From contig JAWKTK010000005.1 in NCBI GenBank assembly GCA_041399205.1, positions 124,001 through 188,000 of the forward strand: a stretch of DNA of 64,000 nt. The letters are read 5' to 3'. Positions within the stretch are counted from its first letter, which is position 1. Each line of letters starts with the position of its first letter. The DNA comes from JAGQOZ01 sp041399205 (lineage in GTDB: Bacteria > Planctomycetota > Planctomycetia > Pirellulales > Pirellulaceae). The position numbers were made by a program, and so were the translations under genes. Below, one piece after another: positions 19,492 to 29,818 of this stretch. The notes below the pieces were generated by a model. That model saw only the letters and a program-made list of their open reading frames with translations. It had not been told where the DNA came from and searched no databases.

Positions 19492-20757
19492 CACGACGAT
19501 CGCATCTAAATCACTGTCCAAATAGGAGTTTTTCAAGAAAATCGGTGCTCCAGGCGGCCTTTTTTCTTTTTCCGACGAGACTTCCTTTCGAAGTGTCTCG
19601 TTTGAGCAGACTGATGACAAATTTTCTGAGGAAGCCAAAGTTCTGTGTACTTTCGCCGTTTCGCAGTCGGCTCTGATCTTCCTTAAAAACAACGTCCAAC
19701 ACCCAATGCATGCTCTCAATTGCCCAATGGGTTCGAACCGATTTGGCAAATTGTTTTACCTTCGGTGGAATACTGCAGAGATAGTAGCGAACTTCGCTGG
19801 TCTCCGTTCCGTCGCGAGCGGTCGTGACCGTGATGGCTTGCCCGAGACTGCGAAGATCCTTCCAGTCGCGTGTCAGCGAGCGAAGTTCCGTCGGGACAGG
19901 AGCTATCATGTAATACCGCGTTTCGACTTTGCCACGAGCTTTTTCGTTGGTCTGATGTTGGCGGCAACCGTAATCCACGAAGTCTTCTCGCTCATTTCGC
20001 TCCAGAAAAAACTGTTTCACCGCTGCACTCAGCTTGGGATGGTTGTCCTTCAACGCCAACACATAGTCACCTCCATCTTTCACAATCTGTTGGGCAATTT
20101 CCTTCTGGCAACCCATGGCATCAAGACTCACAATGGCTCCCTTCAGTTCCAGCATTTCTAAGAGTTTGGGAATCGCAGTGATTTCGTTCGACTTACAATC
20201 GACTGCAACTTGGCCCAGCGTCAAGCCCTGTTCGTTTGCCCACGCACTCACGACATGCAGCGGGTTTTCGCGAACCTTCGATCCGCCGGATCCACGTAAC
20301 GTTTTACCATCTATCGAAATGAACGGACTATCATCCGACTCATCATCGACAAGCGCCGAGATCCAATCCAGGAACGCCTTCTGAAACTGGTCGGGCTTGA
20401 TCATGGCGATGACACGTCCGATTGTGTCGTGCGAAGGAACACCATGCCGGAGCTCAACGAACCGCCGAAACCAGGCCAACTGTGTCTTGGCAAAACTCTC
20501 GATATCCGACGGTCCATCGCAACCAGCAAGCGTGCCGGCAACAGAGATAAATAGAATATCAATCAGAGAGTGCCATTTCGTTCGATTGACGCGCAGATCT
20601 TCCACATCCGAAAAACATTCCACAAAATCCAACGATGCCATCACCAGCCTCCATGAAAAATGGGCAAAACTTCCATGGAGCAAATTCTTCGGTGCTAGCC
20701 TTCACTTCGGCAAGATAGCATGCGATTATTTATTGCCGATTAGATGCGATCGTCGTG
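19492..20757 (-). mobile_element. ISAs1-family insertion sequence, 1266 bp
   Basis: A complete element: terminal inverted repeats CACGACGATCGCATCTAAATC (left, 19492-19512) against CACGACGATCGCATCTAATC (right, 20757 back to 20738), one transposase gene on the minus strand, and a perfect 10-bp target duplication. Inserted in kinase 2 between its N-terminal and kinase domains. Perfect duplication and intact transposase suggest a recent insertion. Confidence 0.9.
19511..20641 (-). CDS. ISAs1-family transposase
   Basis: A 376-residue DDE transposase, apparently intact. Start chosen at MASLDFVECFSDVEDLR (ATG at 20641); the frame is open to 20683. Visible motifs: the DDE-associated N-terminal domain with KWHSLIDILFISVAGTLAGC, the first Asp in FISIDGKTLRGSGG, the second in IVSLDAMGCQKEIAQ, and the Glu in HWAIESMHWVLDVVFKEDQS. 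These are characteristic of ISAs1 / H-repeat transposases. The stop codon overlaps the left inverted repeat by two bases. Confidence 0.93.
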   Translation of the reverse strand: MASLDFVECFSDVEDLRVNRTKWHSLIDILFISVAGTLAGCDGPSDIESFAKTQLAWFRRFVELRHGVPSHDTIGRVIAMIKPDQFQKAFLDWISALVDDESDDSPFISIDGKTLRGSGGSKVRENPLHVVSAWANEQGLTLGQVAVDCKSNEITAIPKLLEMLELKGAIVSLDAMGCQKEIAQQIVKDGGDYVLALKDNHPKLSAAVKQFFLERNEREDFVDYGCRQHQTNEKARGKVETRYYMIAPVPTELRSLTRDWKDLRSLGQAITVTTARDGTETSEVRYYLCSIPPKVKQFAKSVRTHWAIESMHWVLDVVFKEDQSRLRNGESTQNFGFLRKFVISLLKRDTSKGSLVGKRKKAAWSTDFLEKLLFGQ

Positions 20758-20767
20758 GTGGCCCCGC
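20758..20767. repeat. Target site duplication, right copy
   Basis: GTGGCCCCGC, identical to 19482-19491. In the uninterrupted kinase gene only one copy would be present, reading Val-Ala-Pro plus the first base of the next codon. Confidence 0.9.
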
Positions 20768-23700
20768 ACGTGCAACCCACCGGTACGCGGCCCCATCATA
20801 CGCCCGGGGTCGATCGCCCCAAGCCAATCGCTGGCCTGCCGTTTCGACTTGGTGATTATGAAGTACTCGAAGAGATCGGCCGTGGCGGCATGGGCGTCGT
20901 TTACCGCGCCATTCAAGTCTCACTGAATCGCTCGGTCGCGGTCAAGATACTACCTTTTGCGGCACTCCTGGATGGTCGACAGCTCGATCGCTTTCGCAAC
21001 GAGGCGCGAGCAGCAGCGATGCTCAAGCATCCACACATTGTAAGTGTCTTGTCGGTCGGCTACGAGCACGGCCTACATTTCTACGCGATGGAATTGGTCG
21101 AGGGATGCAGTCTGGCAGAAGTCATCCGTGCCACCAGTCGATCCGAAATCGATCGCACTTCGTTGTCCGAGACGGCGCCGTTCGCGGCATTGTCAACGGC
21201 ACGATCGTTTGATCGACAAGCGTTCTTTCGTCGTGTTGCCCAACTCGGCGTTCAAGCGGCTGGGGCGCTTCAGGTTGCCCACGAAGCCGGGATTATTCAT
21301 CGCGACATCAAACCATCGAATCTACTACTCGACCGTGATGGGCGACTACTCATCGCTGATTTCGGCTTGGCTCGCGTTCAATCAGACAAGAGCCTTACGA
21401 TGACGGGAGACATCGTTGGTACGCTTCGATACATGTGTCCGGAACAGCTACAGGAGTCGCATGTCGTTGACCAGCGAACCGACATCTACTCGCTAGGCGT
21501 CACCTTGAGAGAGCTCATGACCGGCCAGACTACGTTTGCATCGCCGGTCCGCGCCAATGTGATCACCAGTATTATTCATGGCGATGTACCCAAGCTACGA
21601 AACGTGGTCAAAGACGTGCCGCGCGATTTAGAGACCGTAATCGAAACGGCCATTTCGCCAAACCCCGCTGGTAGGTACGCAAGTGCGAAAGCGTTAGAGC
21701 AAGATCTGATTCGCTTTCTCGAAGGCCGACCCGTCCTGGCTCGCCGACCTGGCTCAATCGAATTACTGAGCCGCTGGTGCAAGCGTCATCCGTCGACTGC
21801 CGTATTGGGCGCGTTGGTTCTGGTGATTACGCTCGCCGCAGCAATCGGCGGTCCGTACCTCGCTTGGAAGCAAAAGCAACTAGCCGACGAGCAAGCGGCA
21901 ATTTCTACGCGTCAACGGCACGAGGCCTATGACGCCGAAATGGCGCGCGCACACCAACATGTGCGTGATGGGGAAATTGAAAGCGCGGCATATCTGCTTA
22001 GTCGTTGGATTCCCCAAAAGCTAACTGACGTTGACCATCGCAACTTCTAGTGGCAATACTTGGCCACAGCTTGTCAGCCCTGTCTCAACGGCCAGCAGAT
22101 ATCCTTCTTGCGAAGTGCTTACGCCTGTAAGGTTTCATCTGACGGAGGCCTGCTAGTTGTTGGACAATGGGATGGCACGATCAACTGCTTTGATACTGCT
22201 ACGTCGAAGCAAATATGGAGCTCGACATGGTCGACCGGCCATCGTGCTCACATCTACGCTTTGTGTTTCTCGGCTGATGAACGAATTCTGATTAGTTCAT
22301 CGTATGATGGCACGATCAAGGTGTGGGATGCCCGGCATGGAAGCGTCGTCCTATCGCGTGATCTATCGGGCGGATACGTTCGCGCGATGGCGATCACGCC
22401 GAACGACGAACTGTTCTGCAGCGTCGAATCGATTGCTGATCCGTCGTCGACGGCAGAAGCGACCTCGCAACTTCGGTGTTATCAATTGAGAGCTTCCGCG
22501 GAGAACGTGATCTCGCTTGACGAGCTACCAGCCCTCACGGAGAGACTGCCGCACAATTCGTCCGTGAGCATTTCACCCAATGGAGAGCTATTAGCCGTTG
22601 GTGCAAGTGGCGACAGTTTGCGAGTTCTCGATCGTCAAGCACTAACGACACGACAACGTGGGGACGGTATATTTGGAACGATTAGCAGCATTGAATTCTC
22701 TCCGGATAGCAGCGTCCTAGCGGTTGCGGTCAAAGCGAATCGCACTCCGCTCATGATCGCACATGTCGAATTGATCGACGCGGCGAGCGGTCGCAGAATT
22801 GGAACGCTGGCTCACGATTCGCTGGTCGACGTAGTGCGATTCGACAGCGTGGGACGTCTGCTGACTGGCAGCGAGCAAGGAACCGTTTGTATCTGGGATA
22901 TCAATGACCAGAAACTCCTTCACAAGTTCTTTGGAGCACCGCACCGGATCAACGACATCGCGGTCTCGGCAGGCAATATGTACCTTGCTTGCGAGGACAA
23001 TTGTGTGAGAGTTTACTCGATGCAATCTCTTCCGAGCGACGAACACGTACGCGAGGTTCCCCATGGTTTCGACATCGCGTTTAGTCCGGATAGTCGCCAA
23101 GTTGCTAGTGGCGGAAGCGATGGCAAATTGCGTATCATCGACACCGCATCCGGCAAGCTCGCATCGATCAGCAAACAAGCATACCCATACATCTGGTCTT
23201 CCGCCTACTCGCCCGATGGCAAGACGATCGCGAGCGTCGCAACTCCCTACCCAGCGCGCGACGAATGTCTGCTACTGCTTCATAATGACCAAGGCGACGA
23301 ACTACACCGATTCGAGATACCGCAAGTGCGCTGGGGACGTTGTCTTCGCTTCCTGCCGGGTAGCAACGTCGTGGTCGTCGGCGCTGATGGCAACCTGATT
23401 TTCTGGGATGCAAAACGAACACAGGTCACGCGGAAGTTAACGATCGGTGGCGGCGAGGGACACGTATTCGCCGTTGATGTCTCGCAAGACGGTCGAGTAA
23501 TTGGCTGCGTTGTTAACAATCAGGATCCAGGAATCCACGTTTGGGAATATCCGTCGCTAACGCCCTTGGTGGATCGGGCGTTTCCCGCGGTACCAGGAGT
23601 TTGGGGCTTCGCACTTTCGTCGACGGGCCAGTGCTATGCTGCTGCCGACGAAGTGGAAGATCGCCATTCCATTTCAGTTTATACCATTGCGAATCAACGC

Positions 23701-24124
23701 CGCTCGTTGTCACTTAGTGGGCATACGGACTCTGTCGTTTCGATCGATTTCTCGCCCGATGATCGGCGGCTCGTGTCCACCGGCAAGGACGGCCTGGTGA
23801 TTCTTTGGGATCTAGAAACCGGCCGCGAGATCACTCGTTTCCGCGAGCATTCCAATTGGGTCTGGCAGGTGCGTTTCTCTCCCGATGGTGAACTGCTGGC
23901 GTCCGTCGAGGACTCGTCGCGCGACCATGCTGTCGTGATTCGACGTGCCATGTCACTCAATGCCGCGACACAACTTATCCAAAGTGCGACAAGCAAGCAT
24001 CGAGACATCGACGGGACGGAGACGCTAATGCATTGAAGCGAACGAGATGATTTGAAGCGACTTCACGATGACTGTTTGGAACTACAACGACATATCGACT
24101 ACATGAACAATGAGGTAACCTACG

Positions 24125-24892
24125 ATGGCGAGCAACAATCGCGTGCGTGGCAAAGAGGCGATTCGTGTTTCTTGGCTTATTGTATTGCTGGGATGCCTTT
24201 GGCTTCCCAGCCGACTGGTTGGTGGGGAAGTTATCCGCGACGACTTTTCTGACGGCAGTCTCGTTGACGGCACACCCATCGGTTGGCGAGGAGTCGTACC
24301 ACGCCAGATCTCGATTGACGAAACCGGCTTGCGCGTGTCGGCTCAAGGCGGCGCGATTCTGCAAACGTCAACGATGAACTCAACGGGTTGGTCGATGCGT
24401 GCTCAAGTGCGACGAACATCGGGTGATGCGACGGGACTGGGATCGCAATCGACGACAGAATTTACGAGTGGTCGCCCCTCCGACACCTGGGTTGCGCTAT
24501 TTCCTGGCGGAACGCTGCAGATTGGGACTAACGGGACAGTGCTGGGCCGAATCGACGGTTTTGATCCAGAGGTGCAAGACGTTATCCTTCAACTTGATAC
24601 GTTTGGTGACGAACTACAGGCTTGGGCTTGGCTACCGGGTAGTGCTCCGAACTCGACAGTTCCTCTTCTCACGGCAACACGCCCCACGCTCGCCGACGCT
24701 TCCGCAGGTATTTGGCTGGCCGACAATTCGGGTGCTGATGGTGGCTTTGCCGAATCGACCTTTCGGTGGTTCGAATATTCGGACGAGCACCTCTCGATTC
24801 CCGTACCCGAACCGCACGGTCTTTTGCTATTGCTGATGGCCATGCCGAGCCTTCGATGGGCTCGACACGCGGTTACGAATAGGTCGACCTAA
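24125..24892 (+). CDS. PEP-CTERM protein, FDDF family
   Basis: A 255-residue exported protein following kinase 2. GAGGTAA lies just upstream of ATG 24125. Signal peptide: VSWLIVLLGCLWLPSRLVGG. Mature start EVIRDDFSDGSLVDGTPIGW, then GWSMRAQVRRTSGD, LQLDTFGDELQAWAWLPGS and FRWFEYSDEHLSIPVPEP with a hydrophobic helix (LLLLLMAMPSL) and basic end: a PEP-CTERM signal. It is the counterpart of the broken gene at 10792 in cassette A (EIIRDNFDDGSVTD, FRWFEFSDQHIPI), but without the dockerin-like part. Function unknown. Confidence 0.85.
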   Translation: MASNNRVRGKEAIRVSWLIVLLGCLWLPSRLVGGEVIRDDFSDGSLVDGTPIGWRGVVPRQISIDETGLRVSAQGGAILQTSTMNSTGWSMRAQVRRTSGDATGLGSQSTTEFTSGRPSDTWVALFPGGTLQIGTNGTVLGRIDGFDPEVQDVILQLDTFGDELQAWAWLPGSAPNSTVPLLTATRPTLADASAGIWLADNSGADGGFAESTFRWFEYSDEHLSIPVPEPHGLLLLLMAMPSLRWARHAVTNRST

Positions 24893-24950
24893 GTCATATT
24901 GCTTGGGTTGGTATTCCAAAAATGTTCGCATTTCAATTAGGAGCGACAAC

Positions 24951-26513
24951 ATGTCAATACGGACAGGACGTTGGCGAGTTCTTTTCGTTATTGAAGCGAT
25001 GGAGTGCCGACGGGCCATGACATCCGCTTCGTTTGCGCGCATTGAATCGGAGCTTTCGTTTGATGGAAGCCGAGTCCAGGCCGGAGGGCTGGCGATGGCG
25101 GACTTCGACGGAGATGGTGATGTCGACCTCCTGACCGCAATGTCAACGACGGAGTTTTGGGTTGATCGTTTGGCGATGTTTGCCAACGATGGCGCCGGCT
25201 CTTTCGAGTTTCATAGTTGGGTGGGATCGCAGGGTGATGTTCGTCCTGAAGATGGCTCTTTTTCTATTCCGTTCGTTACCGGAGATGTCGACCTGGATGG
25301 CGACATCGATGTGATTTCAATTGATCTCAACGACTCTCTACACCTCCACTTGAATGATGGTCATGGATTGTTCGAACGTCAGGTCGTTCTTGACCTTCTG
25401 GAGTCTGGAACTCTGGATTCCGCTTCAAAGACGCAACTCGTTGACTTTGACCAGGACGGTGACCTGGACATCTTTGTTTCGGACTTACGTGGCAATCTCA
25501 CATGGGTCGAGAACGTCGCTAACGGGGAGTTCGTGAACAGAGCGTTGCCACGCCTGCCGAATGTGGAATCGGTCGACCAGGTACTCGCTTTCGATTTTCG
25601 GCATGACGGACAGATCGATATCATCTATCGCGAAACCAGTCCGACGTTTCGTTTGGTGCTGCGAGAGAATCAGGGGACCAACAGTTTTCGACCGTACGTT
25701 GCTCGAAGAACAAGTCGAAAGCTACATCGTCGCTGACATCGATAACGACGGCATCGAAGACCTGGTTGCGGCTGCGAACACGGAGTCGGGGCGAAAGCTA
25801 GAGGTCATTCGCGGCTTGACGAGAGCAGCCGAAAGCCTCCTGTCGTGTAGACTTCCCGACGGCAAGTTGTTATGTGGTCGCCTACTATTTCCCTTGTCGG
25901 ATGAATCCGTTGAAGCTGACGAGAACCCTACCTATGTACTGAGCGCCTTTGGTGGTCTCGGATCGAACTATTCGATTTTTGAATTGGGCAAGCGCGAGGT
26001 AGATCCTGCGGTACTCGCATCGAGACAACCTTATTCCAAGAAATGGGTTTCCCACTAGCGGCGATGACGACCGATGTCGACGGAGACAGCGACGCAGATA
26101 TCGTTATTATTGACCACGCAGGCCCACTCATTGTCACGCTTCGTAGCCAACTGACGGGCGACATCGACGACAACAGCGTTATCGATAACATGGACATTGC
26201 CCTCGTTTTCGCGGCGATTGCTGCAGGTGAACAGGATTCGTTGTTTGACCTCAATCGTGACGGCGACGTCGATCGCCGTGATGCGGATTTCTTGCTAATC
26301 ACGCTACTTAAGACGTCTGCGGGGGACGCGAACTTGGATGGTACGTTCAGTTCGGCTGATTTGGTGCTCGCGTTTCAAGCGGGGCTCTATGAGCAAGCCG
26401 ACGTAGTGACAGCCGGTTGGGCTGAGGGGGATTGGAACGGCGACGGCCTATTCGATTCGAGTGACTTAGTGCTGGCTTTCCAGACCGGCCACTATGTTGC
26501 GGCCGCGCTGTGA
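24951..26513 (+). pseudogene. VCBS repeat protein with dockerin-like end, frame-interrupted
   Basis: ATG at 24951 with TAGGAG upstream. The N-terminus (LFVIEAMECRRAMTSASF) is a degenerate version of the LEPR-XLL-type motif. VCBS loops: MADFDGDGDVDLLTAM, DVDLDGDIDVISIDLND, DFDQDGDLDIFVSDLRG. The frame shifts near 25695 and again near 26045. The C-terminal part carries a full dockerin-like block: DIDDNSVIDNMDIALVF, DLNRDGDVDRRDADFLL, DANLDGTFSSADLVLAF and DWNGDGLFDSSDLVLAF. About 520 residues if joined, shorter than the two 840-residue paralogues. It is only 58 nt from the PEP-CTERM gene before it, so probably in its operon, and convergent with the GNAT-like gene. Confidence 0.75.
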
Positions 26514-26535
26514 ACCCTGATATCCGTACTCCGGT

Positions 26536-27093
26536 TCAATCTCGCTGAATTCGGCGTTTTGGATCGACACAACTACCAGTAAAGTACCACACTCGCGCGT
26601 GATGGCCTTGCGGTGTGGTGCCGATGTAGACGACGTTCATGCCCATGTCGGACCAGACTAGTTCGTTCCGATTCCGCTTGATCGATTCACTTTCGACTTC
26701 CAGATAGAGCCCAGCGAATTCGGCATCGTGTCCTGCTTGGAAGCGGTGATTGAGATGTGGATAGGACGAAGTGAGCACGGACCAGACCAGCTGATTGCGG
26801 CCCAAGCCGGTGGCGCGAAAGGACTTGCCCACGTACGTCCGATAGTAAAAGCAATTGCGATTCAAGACCGGCACCAGCACGCGTCGCGCGGTGCTGACAG
26901 CAGCGATCTCGCTCGTTTGAGTTCGTGCGACGACCAGCAATTCCGCCGCTCGCTTTTCCGCCTGCGACGCTTCCGTCAAAGCGCCTTCGGCCAACCAGAA
27001 TTTCACCACGTCCGCTTGGACCTGCGCGGCGGGATTCGGCCAGACGAATTCGAGCTGAATGCCGCTGGGCGGCTTAGGAAATAGGTTGTCCAT
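26536..27093 (-). CDS. GNAT-like protein, copy 2
   Basis: 185 residues, near-identical to the protein at 13554-14111, including VVARTQTSEIAAVSTARRVL, the putative acetyl-CoA loop FRATGLGRN and the C-terminal VWYFTGSCVDPKRRIQRD. ATG at 27093 is preceded by GGGACGG; the frame is open to 27348 but the extension is not shared. Differences between copies are spread and mostly conservative, so both have probably been under selection as proteins. GNAT fold is inferred from pattern alone. It closes cassette B as copy 1 closes cassette A. Confidence 0.6.
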   Translation of the reverse strand: MDNLFPKPPSGIQLEFVWPNPAAQVQADVVKFWLAEGALTEASQAEKRAAELLVVARTQTSEIAAVSTARRVLVPVLNRNCFYYRTYVGKSFRATGLGRNQLVWSVLTSSYPHLNHRFQAGHDAEFAGLYLEVESESIKRNRNELVWSDMGMNVVYIGTTPQGHHARVWYFTGSCVDPKRRIQRD

Positions 27094-27552
27094 GGATACC
27101 GTCCCTTCGTTCACGAGCTTGCTAATCGATGGACAGATCCTAGCAAGACGGAACTGCGAAAGGGATGGTATTTGGGTGAGCGTCTGTGTGCACCATTTCT
27201 GTTTATCGATGGAAAAGCCGCTTGGGCTCGCGGCAAAGCACCGGCAAAACGCTGTAATCAAACGGCCGTACTCACTGCCTTGAACGTACGGCGGACCAAT
27301 ATGTGTTTTGGTTGTGTTTTTTTCTTGATTATCGTCCTGGTTGTTCACGGTTCGCTAGTAATCGGAAGTCACTGGATTGCTGAAAATCCATGGATGATCT
27401 GCGCAATCTTGATCCGGAAGAAGTTGATTGACCCGAATGTTTTTCATGGTTTAATTCACTCCAACATTCTTGATTGGGTTAACAAATGGTGAATGAGGAA
27501 GCGGTGTGTGCTTCGCGTCAAGCATGGGGTCACGTTTAGAAGGTGGTGTGCT
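27094..27552. other. Intergenic region with partial repeat (copy D)
   Basis: About 460 nt without a convincing gene. Positions 27151-27182 (GGAACTGCGAAAGGGATGG...) match the middle of the dispersed intergenic repeat and correspond to the same position upstream of GNAT-like copy 1. A short hydrophobic frame at 27301-27490 has no start signal and is not called. AAGGTGG before 27553 serves the next gene. Confidence 0.45.
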
Positions 27553-29267
27553 ATGAGAACTATATTGTGTTGTGTTGCGTGCTTTTTCGCAGCCAAGGTT
27601 GTGTCAGCGGCCGATGTAGTGCCGTTTGGATCGAGTTGGCATTATTTGAACCCGCAAACGGCGGCGGAAATTCCTGGCGTCGTTGATGTTAACTTTGACG
27701 CGAATTGGTTCAAACCGAATTTCAATCTGTCGGCGCCCAATCAATGGAGTGGTCCATCGCCTGGTCCGTTTGCGCGAGTGGACGAAGGTTCGACCGACAA
27801 TCGAATCAGTGCCTTCACGCCAGACAACAGCGCGTTTGTTCGTGAACCAGGGACGCTCATGTTATTGCCTGCCAGTGGTGATCGACTAACGACCTATTAT
27901 CGCCACGAATTTACAACAACCAGTTCGTTTACCGATTTAGCCATCGAGTATTTGGCCGATGATGGCGTTGAATTCTTTTTGGATGGAATTCCGATCCTTC
28001 GTGGAAACTGTTGTCAAACCTCAGACCGAACCCCGATCGCTGCGGAAGACCCCGTCGGATTTTCCGATCTTGCCTTGAGAACCGGTGACGAACGCGATTA
28101 CACGACGCAACCGATCCTGATTGGACAAGTATTGGCACCTGGAACACACGTATTGGCTGCGGCCGTTTATCAGGACCGTCCCACGTCCAATGACTTGGGG
28201 TTTAGCGCCAGAATATTAGATGGGTACATTTACCGACCGCTGGTGGAATCCACTTCGGAATGGAGCTATTACATCGGCTTCGACGAACCATCTGGTGGAA
28301 ACCTCGATTGACTCAATCAGGCTTTGACGATGGAAGCTGGGACAAAGGACAAGACGGGTTTGGCTATGACACGGACACGACGACAAACAATCTACCGCTG
28401 ATCAACACACCCGTTGACGAAATGGTCGATACAGTTTCGTCTCTCTATTTGCGGCAATCATTTAGCGTTGCCGATACTTCGGAATTGAAAGAGCTAGTGT
28501 TGAGTGTCGACTACGATGATTCGTTCGTCGCCTATATCAATGGCGTGGAAGTTGTGCGCGCAGGTGCGCCGGGTGAAATTGGAGTTGCTGTGCCGTTTGA
28601 TGCTTTAGGCGCAAGTCACGAATCGACCAATGCGAATGGCGATCCAGGGGAAGCGTTTCCCATTTCGCTTTCCGCGTTTCCTAATCTGCTAAATGCGAAC
28701 GGTAACAATGTTTTGGCAATTCACGGCCTGAATACCACGCTGGACAGCTCCGATTTTCTACTGGCTCAGATCGAATTGGCCGGACTGGGCGGCGCTGCTG
28801 CTGGAATTCGAGGTGATTTTGACGACAGCGGGGCATTGGATGTCGCGGACATCGATTTGCTTACCGCAGCCGCGTTGTCTGGTACGAATCCCAGCGAATA
28901 CGACCTGGATGGTAACGGTACCGTCGACACAGAAGATCGTCGCATCTGGATTGAAGACATCAAGAACACATGGTTTGGAGACTCGAATCTAGACGGACTG
29001 TTTTCGACCACTGACTTTGTGGAAGTCTTCACGGCGGGTGAATTTGAAGACACAATACCCGGAAATTCGACATGGGCAACAGGAGATTGGGATGGCAACG
29101 GTGATTTTGGGACGGGCGACTTTGTCGCAGCGTTTACCGCCGGCGGATTTGAGGCAGGCCAAAAGCCAGGCGGCGTCAACGTTGCTGCCGTACCGGAACC
29201 GGTTGGTCTAAGCCTAGTGATTTCCGCTTCGTTGGGACTGACTTTACTTCGACGCCGATCAAAGTAA
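27553..29267 (+). CDS. Secreted dockerin/PEP-CTERM protein, one frameshift
   Basis: About 570 residues when joined. ATG at 27553 opens a signal peptide (TILCCVACFFAAKVVSAADV). Two similar jelly-roll-like modules follow: YYRHEFTTTSSFTDLAIEYL with DDGVEFFLDG, and LYLRQSFSVADTSELKELVL with DDSFVAYINGVEV. A frameshift near 28305 separates them (SYYIGFDEPSGG... then TQSGFDDGSWDKGQDGFGYD). Then a dockerin-like block (DFDDSGALDVADIDLL, DLDGNGTVDTEDRRIWI, DSNLDGLFSTTDFVEVF, DWDGNGDFGTGDFVAAF) and a PEP-CTERM tail (VPEPVGLSLVISASLGL with RRRSK). Modules of this kind occur in large planctomycete secreted proteins. A rho-independent terminator follows at 29299. Confidence 0.78.
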
Positions 29268-29298
29268 GTTCCGATTTGAAATCTCAAAAAGCGACAAG

Positions 29299-29333
29299 AA
29301 CTTCGAACTACAAGTGTGGTTCGAAGTTTTTTT
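29299..29333 (+). terminator. Rho-independent terminator
   Basis: Perfect 10-bp stem AACTTCGAAC / GTTCGAAGTT (29299-29308, 29319-29328), 10-nt loop, then a run of T to 29333. It lies 32 nt after the stop of the dockerin/PEP-CTERM gene. Confidence 0.85.
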
Positions 29334-29531
29334 GATTACGGTAACGTGGTAAGAGACAAGTTTGCGGCGTCTGGTTTCGACTTCTTGTTGATTCGATTCG
29401 CAACGCGGCAAACGTGAGTAGGTTCGACCTTAACGACGATAACGTACTTAATCAGGCCGACCGAACGTTTGGGTTCACCACCTGCGCAGGATCTGGTCTG
29501 GTACGCGAACTTCGACGACTCTTTCTTCTCT

Positions 29532-29610
29532 TTCGTGGTTCAAAGAGAAAGCAACCGAGAAACACTTAAGCACGCGAAACGGATCGTATTCTGGTTCGAC
29601 GAGAACTAGG
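29532..29610. repeat. Dispersed intergenic repeat, copy E
   Basis: TTCGTGGTTCAAAGAGAAAG followed by GCGAAACGGATCG, related to the copy at 30802 (TTCGCGGTTCAAAGAATGAA, GGAAAGGGATGC). It lies in a 485-nt gene-free stretch (29334-29818) in which nothing else is recognised. Confidence 0.4.
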
Positions 29611-29818
29611 TATTACCTGCGGTTGCTCGATCGCCTCAGGATCTAATTCGCTGTTGTCGCCGTTGTGTTGAATCTGACGGACGCAGGCTGTCCTTCGGTT
29701 TTTAATATTTTTTGCCTCGGCCTGTCATGCGGTGATGGAATTGTGCGGCTTTATACATAGAACGCGGCATGACGTAGCCGCATAAAACTTTCCTTTTGCA
29801 TTTACATGAGGTAGCAAC

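Larger units (their letters stand above)
19305..24036 (+). pseudogene. Ser/Thr protein kinase with WD40 tail (kinase 2), split by an IS element and a TAG codon
   Basis: The N-terminal domain is at 19305-19491 (DLIDRGITVDRHEFVMRYSV); the rest resumes at 20768 after the insertion. Joining GTGGCCCCGC at 19482-19491 to 20768 gives the in-frame protein ...FIQAVAPHVQPTGTRP, so the gene was whole before insertion. Kinase motifs: GRGGMGVVYRA, VAVKILPF, HRDIKPSNLLLD, DFGLARV, GTLRYMCPEQ. A membrane helix follows (AVLGALVLVITLAAAIGGPY). At 22048-22050 a TAG interrupts ...VDHRNF/WQYLATA; kinase 1 has RNFEW at this place, so GAG to TAG is likely. From 22051 to 24036 the same frame carries a WD40 propeller (FSPDDRRLVSTGKDGLVILW). 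The fragments after the IS lack a normal start. Confidence 0.85.

Noticed and set aside
12931..22050. Amber (TAG) recoding in this organism
   Set aside because: Only two isolated TAG codons interrupt frames, while TAG also ends apparently normal genes here (for example typA, recQ and the TlpA-like gene). Mutation or read error is simpler.
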